From positions 44,246-55,929 of the forward strand of contig PMMN01000039.1 of the NCBI GenBank assembly GCA_003162235.1: 11,684 nt of DNA. Reading direction: 5' to 3'. Under the pieces are notes generated by a model. The model worked only from the letters and a program-made list of their open reading frames with translations. It was not told where the DNA came from and made no database searches. The translations under genes were made by a program, and so were the position numbers. This DNA comes from Actinomycetota bacterium. GTDB lineage: Bacteria > Actinomycetota > Thermoleophilia > Gaiellales > Gaiellaceae. Position 1 is the first letter of the stretch. Each line of letters opens with the position of its first letter. Shown here one piece after another: positions 6,611-11,684 of the stretch.

Positions 6611-7159
6611 ATGACGATTGAGAGCGGCGACGGATCTTCGGAGCTCTGGCAGCGCGTGGCCTCCGAGGACGACGCCGAAAACGCCCTCTGGAGCAACTTG
6701 CTGCTACCCGAGCCGGAGCGCGAACTGGAGCTTGCCTTCTCGCCACTCGCCGTCAGCCCGCTGGCACTCGGAATCGAGACCATCTACGAGGGCTATCTCG
6801 TCCACTACGGCCGCTCGCGCCTGTTCGCCACGGACGAGCCGAATCTCGCGCTTCTGCTCGGCGACCGGCTCTACGCGCGCGGCCTCGTGCACGTGAGCCG
6901 ATTCGGAGACGTGGCCGCCGTGGCCGATCTGGCGACGCTGCTGGAGCTCTGCGCCCGTTTGCAGGCCGAGAGCAAGCAGGGTGACGGCGCTCTCTGGGCG
7001 GCCGGGATCGCGTCTTTGGGCAGCGGCGAGATCAGAGCCGAGGGCGAGGCGTTCCTTCGCTCGGGCGACAGCGAGCCGCTCCTGCGCCTGGCCCGGGGCA
7101 GCGCCGGGATAGACCCGGTAGAGCGCGCTCTTGCCGTCCATACGGGCCGTATTTCCTGA
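6611..7159 (+). CDS. Unrecognised soluble protein, prenyl-synthase-like helical segment
   Basis: A 182-residue acidic protein with no signal peptide and no transmembrane segment. I cannot assign it to a named family. The central part (about 55-120) is helical and reads like the middle of a trans-prenyltransferase: LLLGDRLYARGLVHVSRFGD (81-100), then LATLLELCARLQAE. It aligns by eye with the true synthase at the right end of this window, which has SGDCLFALAFSELAREGD followed by LAEAALALTQGEALQ. The aspartate-rich metal motifs (DDxxD) needed for catalysis are absent, so an enzymatic role of that kind is unlikely; a non-catalytic partner subunit or a degenerate paralogue are guesses. The ATG at 6611 has only a weak ribosome site (GCGAG) inside a hairpin. 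The gene stands alone between a 246-base noncoding region and an 89-base gap that contains the next gene's promoter. Confidence 0.65.
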   Translation: MTIESGDGSSELWQRVASEDDAENALWSNLLLPEPERELELAFSPLAVSPLALGIETIYEGYLVHYGRSRLFATDEPNLALLLGDRLYARGLVHVSRFGDVAAVADLATLLELCARLQAESKQGDGALWAAGIASLGSGEIRAEGEAFLRSGDSEPLLRLARGSAGIDPVERALAVHTGRIS

Positions 7160-7210
7160 CGAGCACCAGCGAGATCGAAGCCGGCACTAGAAACGCGGTC
7201 GCCCGCCCCT

Positions 7211-7216
7211 TAGAAT
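7211..7216 (+). promoter_or_regulatory. -10-like TAGAAT upstream of the 7249 gene
   Basis: TAGAAT lies 32 bases before the GTG at 7249. Transcription would start near 7223 and leave a short leader carrying the strong Shine-Dalgarno GGAGGTGG (7235-7242). No good -35 is visible upstream. It marks the exported-protein gene as a probable separate transcription unit. Confidence 0.4.
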
Positions 7217-7248
7217 CGCCGCAACTCAACTCCTGGAGGTGGTCCGCT

Positions 7249-7971
7249 GTGGTTCGGTCTCACGCTTTTCGCATTCCCCTCGCCGTGGTCGCTGTGGGTG
7301 CGATCGCGGCGATCGTCGCCTCCACCGCCGCTGCTGATATCAGCGGTCCGTGCACCGCCAGCATCGCTGGTCAGAACGTCCAGGGGCGCGGGACGGGCGC
7401 CTTCGGCGACGCCATAACAGTCGAGAAGAACGCGGTCGTCCCGGTTACGATGAACGCCCGCACTCAGATCTCGCACCTGAAGATCCAGATCGAGTTCGCC
7501 GGTATGCGCTGGACTGTTCGCGACAAGCCCTCGCATGGGCCGTCGTGGGCCAACTCGGTCAACGTGAAGAAGTACTCAAAGTACGGAGTAGGTCTGTACA
7601 AGGTGATCGGATCGAGTTCGGGAGGGACCTCCTGTAGCGGCGCGGCGCTCGTGCGCGTCAAGGGGAACCCGCTTTCGACACCGGCCGGAATCATCGGCCT
7701 GATCGCCGCCCTGCTCGGTCTCGGCGGCATCGCCGGTACCGCTGCTCTCGCCTTGCACTCCGGCGCGATGGGAATCGGCAAGTCGCTGCTCGGGCTGATC
7801 GCCGGCCTTCTCGGCGGTCTCGGCCTGGCCGTCTTGCTTCAGCAGTACGCCGTCGTCTACCCCAGCATGATCGCAGCGATCGCCTTCGTGGGCGGAGGTG
7901 CGGTCGTCGGAGTCGGGCTGACCTTGCTCGGGAAGATTCTCAGCTCGGGCGCGGCCGCTGCTGCTTCATAG
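7249..7971 (+). CDS. Exported protein with C-terminal membrane anchor, function unknown
   Basis: A 240-residue protein. A cleavable-looking signal peptide spans 1-29 (basic start, hydrophobic core, STAAA before D30). The exported domain (30-143) is rich in beta-type sequence and has two cysteines, C35 and C129, placed to form a disulfide. Three Gly/Ala/Leu-rich transmembrane helices follow (about 144-168, 176-198, 204-228) and the tail is Ala/Ser-rich. Such an arrangement fits a cell-envelope protein displayed outside the membrane, but I recognise no named family and no catalytic motif. The GTG start is well supported by GGAGGTGG 6 bases upstream and a -10-like TAGAAT further up. It appears to be a single-gene unit, closed by the hairpin at 7986-8019. 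Confidence 0.8.
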   Translation: MVRSHAFRIPLAVVAVGAIAAIVASTAAADISGPCTASIAGQNVQGRGTGAFGDAITVEKNAVVPVTMNARTQISHLKIQIEFAGMRWTVRDKPSHGPSWANSVNVKKYSKYGVGLYKVIGSSSGGTSCSGAALVRVKGNPLSTPAGIIGLIAALLGLGGIAGTAALALHSGAMGIGKSLLGLIAGLLGGLGLAVLLQQYAVVYPSMIAAIAFVGGGAVVGVGLTLLGKILSSGAAAAAS

Positions 7972-7985
7972 GTTCGGCCCGCGGA

Positions 7986-8019
7986 GCTCGGGAGCCCGCA
8001 CGCTGGCGGGCTCCCGAGC
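7986..8019 (+). terminator. Hairpin terminator after the exported-protein gene
   Basis: GCTCGGGAGCCCGC, loop ACGCTG, GCGGGCTCCCGAGC: a perfect 14-pair GC-rich stem starting 14 bases past the stop at 7971. The flanks (GCGGA at 7981-7985 and TCCGC at 8023-8027) can extend it across a small bulge. The tail TTCTCC is only weakly T-rich, as is common in high-GC actinobacteria. It separates this gene from ubiD. Confidence 0.75.
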
Positions 8020-8045
8020 TTCTCCGCGCCTCCATTTGGACGACG

Positions 8046-8051
8046 TAGACT
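8046..8051 (+). promoter_or_regulatory. -10-like TAGACT for a leaderless ubiD mRNA
   Basis: TAGACT is followed by 6 bases and then the ATG at 8058, placing the transcription start at the start codon. It lies just after the terminator hairpin of the previous gene, so ubiD should head its own transcription unit. No Shine-Dalgarno of normal strength or position is visible. Confidence 0.5.
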
Positions 8052-8057
8052 GGCGGC

Positions 8058-9503
8058 ATGGCGGCACCTCTCAGCCTGCGTGAGTGGATCGCCCGGCTCG
8101 AGCGCCTGGGCGAGCTGACCCGCGTCGACGCCGAGGTCGATCCCGACCTCGAGATCACCGAGATCGCCGACCGCACCGTCAAGGCGGGCGGCCCGGCGCT
8201 TCTCTTCGAGCACCCGAAGGGCTCCGAGCACGCACTCCTGATCAACCAGTTCGGAACGGAGAGGAGGATGTGCCTAGCGCTCGGGGTAGAGTCGCTGGAC
8301 GAAGCGGCGGCCAGAATCGCTTCGCTGGTGGAGCTGAAGCCGCCGCAGGGAGCCCGTGCCAAGCTGGGCAAGCTGCGCGAGCTGAAGTCGGCGGCCAAGA
8401 ACTCGCAGCCGCGAAGGGTACGGCGCGGCGCCTGCCAGGAGATCGTTCTCCGAGGCGACGAGATCGATCTCGGGTTACTGCCCGTGCAGCGCTGCTGGCC
8501 GGGCGATCCGGCGCCCTTCATCACGCTTCCGGCGGTGATCACGTTCGATCCCCGCACGGGCGCCCGCAACGTCGGCATGTACAGGATGCAAGTCATCGAC
8601 GAGCGAACGACTTTCATGCACTGGCAGCTCCAAAAGGACGCCGCCGCCAGCTGGCGCGAGATGGAGGGCAGGCTCGAGCTGGCGGTCGCGATCGGGCTCG
8701 ATCCGACGACGACCTACGCCGCCACGGCGCCACTTCCGCGCGGCCTCGACGAGCTGATGCTGGCCGGACTCCTGCGCGGCGAGCCGGTCGAGCTGGTGAA
8801 GGCGAAGACCGTTGAGATCGACGTGCCGGCCGAGGCGGAGATCGTGCTCGAGGGCTATGTCGAGCGCGGCGAGGTCGGAATCGAGGGACCGTTCGGCGAC
8901 CACACGGGCTTCTACTCCCCCGCCGCGCCCTTCCCACTGTTCCACCTCACGGCGATGACGATGCGCTCGGACGCTATCTACACCTCGATTGTCGTCGGCA
9001 AGCCGCCCGCCGAGGACGCCTGGCTCGGCAAGACGAGCGAGCGCCTGTTTCTGCCTGCAATCAGGAGCGCCGTGCCCGAGATCGTCGACCTCGACCTGCC
9101 GGTCGCCGGCGCCTTCCACAACTGCGCCATCGTCTCGATCCGCAAGGACTTTCCCAACCAGGCGCGCAAGGTCATGAACGCCGTCTGGGGGCTCGGGATG
9201 CTCAGCCTGACCAAGGCAGTGGTCGTGGTCGACGAGCACGTCGACCCGCACGACTACGAAGACGTCTTCTTCCACGTCTGCGCGAACGTCGATCCCAAGC
9301 GCGACGTCATGATCGCCGAGGGACCGCTCGACCAACTCGATCACTCGGCCACGCTCGAGTGTTTCGGAGGCAAGATCGGCATCGACGCCACGCGCAAGGA
9401 CGCCACTGAGGGCGCCCGCGAATGGCCACAGGAGATCGAGATGATCGGAGCCGTCCGCGAGCTGGTCGACCGGCGCTGGCGCGAGTACGGCATCCAGCTC
9501 TAG
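8058..9503 (+). CDS. ubiD: UbiD-family prenyl-FMN-dependent decarboxylase
   Basis: A 481-residue cytosolic decarboxylase that uses the prenylated flavin made by UbiX (encoded next) to remove the aromatic carboxyl group from a quinone precursor. Visible features: N171 and R176 in NVGMYRMQV, the metal and cofactor-site segment; the ELMLAGLLRGEPVELVKAKT stretch (232-251); and E276 with D281 in the block IEGPFGDHTGFY, corresponding to the catalytic acid pair of UbiD/Fdc enzymes. Length and full-length similarity fit bacterial UbiD. With a MenG-type methyltransferase and a polyprenyl synthase downstream, the substrate is most likely a prenylated naphthoate in menaquinone synthesis (MqnL-like role in the futalosine pathway) rather than a ubiquinone precursor; that choice is inference. 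The ATG at 8058 is supported by the leaderless -10 element and by the family N-terminus (LREWIARLERLGEL). Confidence 0.93.
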   Translation: MAAPLSLREWIARLERLGELTRVDAEVDPDLEITEIADRTVKAGGPALLFEHPKGSEHALLINQFGTERRMCLALGVESLDEAAARIASLVELKPPQGARAKLGKLRELKSAAKNSQPRRVRRGACQEIVLRGDEIDLGLLPVQRCWPGDPAPFITLPAVITFDPRTGARNVGMYRMQVIDERTTFMHWQLQKDAAASWREMEGRLELAVAIGLDPTTTYAATAPLPRGLDELMLAGLLRGEPVELVKAKTVEIDVPAEAEIVLEGYVERGEVGIEGPFGDHTGFYSPAAPFPLFHLTAMTMRSDAIYTSIVVGKPPAEDAWLGKTSERLFLPAIRSAVPEIVDLDLPVAGAFHNCAIVSIRKDFPNQARKVMNAVWGLGMLSLTKAVVVVDEHVDPHDYEDVFFHVCANVDPKRDVMIAEGPLDQLDHSATLECFGGKIGIDATRKDATEGAREWPQEIEMIGAVRELVDRRWREYGIQL

Positions 9504-9614
9504 ACGGACGTGGGCAAGAGCGGCACGCTCTTCGAGCGGTGTTCGTCTCGGCAAGAAACGCCTAGGCCCTACCGCTGGCATGGTGCCCGCGCTAGGTTCC
9601 AGCTGAGGTTTTCA
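9504..9614 (+). other. ubiD-ubiX intergenic region with a small hairpin and possible internal promoter
   Basis: This 111-base gap contrasts with the 4-base overlaps farther down. At 9516-9532 AAGAGCG, loop GCA, CGCTCTT forms a perfect 7-pair hairpin 13 bases after the ubiD stop, perhaps a weak terminator or an mRNA-processing site. At 9593-9598 TAGGTT resembles a -10 and would start transcription near the ubiX ribosome site, but no -35 is visible. The open frame from GTG 9510 through this gap is probably not translated. Confidence 0.4.
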
Positions 9615-10211
9615 GTGAAAGTATTTTTCGGGATAACAGGGGCTTCGGGAATGCCGTATGCGGCGAGGCTGCTCGAGCTGCTCGCGGGCGCGGAGTGCGA
9701 GGTCGGTTTGTGCGTCTCGGACGCGGGCGCCCAGGTGCTTGCCACCGAGCTCTACGCCGACCCGCGCCTGGCGCGCGACGAGGCGCTTGCGCGTCTGACG
9801 TCGCCGCTCGGCGACGCCGTTCACGTCTTCGATCCGAGCGACTACGACGCAGCGTATGCGAGCGGCTCGGCCCGGATCGACGCCTATGTCATCTGCCCCT
9901 GCTCGATGTCGAGCGCCGGCCAGATCGCCGGCGGCGCCGGCTCGAACCTGATTCACCGCGCCGCCGCGGTGGCGCTCAAGGAGGAGCGAAAGCTGGTGCT
10001 GGTGCCGCGCGAGACTCCCCTCTCGCTCATCCACCTCGAAGCGCTCACGACGCTGCGCCGAGCCGGGGCGACGATCGTCTTCGCGGCGCCCTCCTTCTAC
10101 GGCCGGCCGCGTTCGATCGAGGATCTGGTCGATACCGTGGTCGCGCGGGTACTCGACCAGCTCGGCCTCGAGCATGAGCTGGCGTCCCGCTGGGGAGAAG
10201 GAGGAAAGTGA
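9615..10211 (+). CDS. ubiX: UbiX flavin prenyltransferase
   Basis: A 198-residue flavoprotein that joins a dimethylallyl group to reduced FMN to make the prenyl-FMN cofactor of UbiD. Key features: GITGASG (6-12), the FMN-binding N-terminal loop; PCSMSSAGQIAGGAGSNLI (95-113); LKEERKLVLVPRETPLS (121-137), the conserved phosphate- and isoprenoid-binding segment; and PSFY (159-162). I place the start at the GTG of 9615, which gives the family's usual N-terminus (MKVFFGITGASG) and length; GAGG (9605-9608) lies 6 bases upstream. An earlier in-frame GTG at 9510 would add 35 residues unlike UbiX. It follows ubiD and overlaps menG by GTGA, so cofactor maker, user and the next enzyme of the pathway are co-encoded. 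Confidence 0.93.
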   Translation: MKVFFGITGASGMPYAARLLELLAGAECEVGLCVSDAGAQVLATELYADPRLARDEALARLTSPLGDAVHVFDPSDYDAAYASGSARIDAYVICPCSMSSAGQIAGGAGSNLIHRAAAVALKEERKLVLVPRETPLSLIHLEALTTLRRAGATIVFAAPSFYGRPRSIEDLVDTVVARVLDQLGLEHELASRWGEGGK

Positions 10212-10894
10212 GCGTCGTAAACGGCACCCTCGAGCCGGAGGCGGTTCGGACGATGTTCGACCGGATCGCGCCCGTCTACGACCGGATGAACCGACTGATG
10301 ACGGCCGGGCTCGACAGGCGCTGGCGCGAGCGAACGGCTCAGCGGGTCGTGCGCCCCGGCGATCGCGTCATCGACGCCGCCTGCGGCACGGGCGAACTGG
10401 CGCTCGCCGATCTGCTCGCGGGCGCCGGACAGGTCGTAGGCGTCGACTTCTCCAAGCCGATGCTCGAGCGCGCCCGGCAGAAATCCGGAGCGATCGAGTG
10501 GGTTCATGGAGATCTGTCGCGGCTCCCCTTCCCCGATGCCGGCTTTCAGGCGGCGACCGTCGGCTTCGGGCTGCGCAACGTCGCGGATCTGGACGGAGCG
10601 CTGCGCGAGTTGAGACGCGTGCTCGAGCCCGGAGGACGCCTGGGCGTTCTCGAGATAACCCGGCCCCGTGGACTGGTCGCTCCCTTCTACCGGCTCTGGT
10701 TCGATCTGCTCGTGCCCCTGGCGGGAAAGCTCCTTCCGGGGGGATCGGCGTACACCTACCTGCCCGCCAGCGTCCGGCGGTTCCACACCCCCGAGGAGCT
10801 CGCCGGACGGATCGCGCGTGCCGGCTTCGAGCAGATCGGTTATCGCCTCTTTGCCGGTGGGATCGTGGCGCTTCACACGGGAGTCGCGCGGTGA
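10208..10894 (+). CDS. menG: MenG/UbiE-type quinone C-methyltransferase
   Basis: A 228-residue SAM-dependent methyltransferase for the last step of menaquinone synthesis, C-methylation of demethylmenaquinol. Diagnostic segments: MFDRIAPVYDRMNRLM (16-31), the UbiE/MenG opening; SAM motif I DAACGTGELA (56-65); GFGLRNVADLDGALRELRRV (119-138), the family's signature; YTYLPASVRRFHTPEEL (182-198); and GGIVALHTG near the end (217-225). Length is typical. The GTG start lies in a GTGA overlap with the ubiX stop and follows AGGAGG (10199-10204). The stop again overlaps the next gene by GTGA, so ubiX, menG and the polyprenyl synthase are tightly coupled. The family covers both ubiquinone and menaquinone enzymes; menaquinone is preferred here because of the inferred actinobacterial host. 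Confidence 0.93.
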   Translation: MSVVNGTLEPEAVRTMFDRIAPVYDRMNRLMTAGLDRRWRERTAQRVVRPGDRVIDAACGTGELALADLLAGAGQVVGVDFSKPMLERARQKSGAIEWVHGDLSRLPFPDAGFQAATVGFGLRNVADLDGALRELRRVLEPGGRLGVLEITRPRGLVAPFYRLWFDLLVPLAGKLLPGGSAYTYLPASVRRFHTPEELAGRIARAGFEQIGYRLFAGGIVALHTGVAR

Positions 10895-11684
10895 GCGCGG
10901 TCCGATCCTGCGACCCGCTCGAGCTGGTGCGGAGCTCGCCCGGACTTACCGACTATCTGGAAGCGGTAGAGCTTCGGCTCGACAGTCTGCTCGGGCGCGG
11001 TGGTGGCGTCATCGACAAAGCCGCCTCTCAGACCCTGCACGCGGGCGGAAAACGGCTGCGACCGCTGCTGGTGTTTCTCTCCTCACCGATCGACCGGCCT
11101 GCGCCGGTCGCCGCCGGCGTCGCGGTCGAGCTCGTCCACCTCGCCTCACTCGTTCACGACGATCTGATCGACGGAGCCGCGCTGCGCCGCGGCGCCCCCT
11201 CGACATGGAGCGCGTTCGGCAAGCGAATAGCGATGGCCAGCGGCGACTGCCTGTTTGCGCTCGCCTTCTCGGAGCTGGCCCGCGAGGGCGATCCGGGCAC
11301 GCTCGAGGCGCTCGCGGAGGCGGCGCTCGCACTCACCCAGGGCGAGGCGCTGCAGCGCGAGCAACTCTTCGACCCCTCCATCAGCGTCGATGCCCAGCTG
11401 GAGCGGTGCGCGCGCAAGACCGGAGCGCTCTTCTCGGTGGCTTGCCGGCTCGGCGCCGGCGACGTCTCCAGCCCTCTCGGCGACTACGGGCTCGCGCTTG
11501 GCATCGCCTTCCAGGTCGTCGACGACATCCTCGACTGTGTAGCCGAGGCGGGAGAGACGGGCAAAACGCCCGGCGCCGACCTGCGTGAGGGCATCACGAC
11601 CGTGCCTCTGCTTCTGGCAGCGGAGCGAGACGAGCTGGTCAGGGCCGCCTTGGCGGGGGGATCGTGCGCTGGGGCTCTCGAGCG
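10891..11684 (+). CDS. Long-chain polyprenyl diphosphate synthase (3' end beyond the window)
   Basis: Open from GTG 10891 to the window edge, 264 residues visible of a family usually about 310-330. It builds the isoprenoid tail by condensing isopentenyl diphosphate onto an allylic primer. Features: GGKRLRP (52-58), the isopentenyl diphosphate-binding segment; first Asp-rich motif HDDLIDGAALRRG (89-101; D90, D91, D94); SGD (117-119); KTG (176-178); second Asp-rich motif DDILD (211-215); and the downstream K-T-P-G-A-D-L-R-E-G-I-T-T-V-P segment (225-239). Residues 5 and 4 before the first motif are small (A85, S86) instead of aromatic, as in synthases making long chains (about C30 or more). The start overlaps the menG stop by GTGA, pointing to tail synthesis for the same menaquinone. 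Chain length cannot be fixed from sequence alone. The lysine of the upstream K-R-L-R-P and both aspartate motifs are intact, so it should be active. Confidence 0.92.
   Translation, partial: MSAVRSCDPLELVRSSPGLTDYLEAVELRLDSLLGRGGGVIDKAASQTLHAGGKRLRPLLVFLSSPIDRPAPVAAGVAVELVHLASLVHDDLIDGAALRRGAPSTWSAFGKRIAMASGDCLFALAFSELAREGDPGTLEALAEAALALTQGEALQREQLFDPSISVDAQLERCARKTGALFSVACRLGAGDVSSPLGDYGLALGIAFQVVDDILDCVAEAGETGKTPGADLREGITTVPLLLAAERDELVRAALAGGSCAGALE

Noticed and set aside
6361-6783. 140-codon open frame on the minus strand across the noncoding region and the start of the 6611 gene
   Set aside because: Its N-terminal part is antisense to the better-supported 6611 gene, the product is Ser/Arg-rich without domain features, and no ribosome site precedes it.
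8036-8041. TTGGAC as a -35 element for ubiD
   Set aside because: It lies only 4 bases from the -10-like box, far too close for a sigma-70-type promoter.
8475-9581. 368-codon minus-strand open frame opposite ubiD
   Set aside because: Antisense shadow typical of GC-rich genes; ubiD on the plus strand has strong conserved motifs through the same bases.
9510-9614. Extended UbiX start at GTG 9510
   Set aside because: It adds 35 residues absent from UbiX proteins; GTG 9615 yields the canonical N-terminus and has its own ribosome site.
10668-11588. 306-codon plus-strand open frame
   Set aside because: It is the out-of-frame shadow of menG and the polyprenyl synthase: Arg/Pro-rich, while the overlapping frames carry full sets of family motifs.
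1-11684. CRISPR arrays, tRNA or rRNA genes, insertion sequences, phage or defence genes
   Set aside because: I looked for regularly spaced direct repeats, tRNA-like cloverleafs, transposase or integrase motifs and terminal inverted repeats and found none I could support.

Overview
The window is GC-rich (about two thirds G+C by eye), densely packed chromosomal DNA with many GTG starts and 4-base gene overlaps. Gene content and -10-like hexamers lying 6-7 bases before start codons suggest an actinobacterium. A deep-branching soil group such as Thermoleophilia (Solirubrobacterales/Gaiellales) is my best guess, inferred from overall resemblance rather than from any marker gene. I see no RNA genes, CRISPR arrays, insertion sequences or phage genes.

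Layout: (1) 1-1405, plus strand: the tail of one membrane protein overlapping a GT87-type polytopic glycosyltransferase. (2) 1386-2981, minus strand: a membrane-anchored, degenerate M23/LytM-like protein followed 18 bases later by a YmdB-family metallophosphoesterase, converging on the glycosyltransferase. (3) 2982-3127: a divergent promoter region. (4) 3128-6364, plus strand: an AI-2E/PerM-family transporter, an ABC ATPase and its ABC-2 permease, with a 1-base gap and a 4-base overlap. (5) 6365-6610: a noncoding stretch with two strong hairpins, leading into an unrecognised 182-residue protein (6611-7159) that resembles a piece of a trans-prenyltransferase without its aspartate motifs. (6) 7249-7971: an exported, C-terminally membrane-anchored protein of unknown function, followed by a strong hairpin terminator. 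(7) 8058 to the window end, plus strand: ubiD, ubiX, a menG/ubiE methyltransferase and a long-chain polyprenyl diphosphate synthase that runs off the right edge.

The last block supplies the late steps of isoprenoid-quinone synthesis: making the prenyl tail (polyprenyl synthase), making prenyl-FMN (UbiX), decarboxylating the prenylated ring (UbiD) and C-methylating it (MenG). Using UbiD and UbiX together with MenG fits futalosine-pathway menaquinone synthesis better than the classical Men route, but the mqn genes themselves are outside the window.

I found no clearly new multi-gene system. The points most worth a second look are the structured leader and prenyltransferase-like orphan gene at 6365-7159, the degenerate LytM protein paired with YmdB, the apparent leaderless promoters, and the over-representation of the octamer GCGATCGC.
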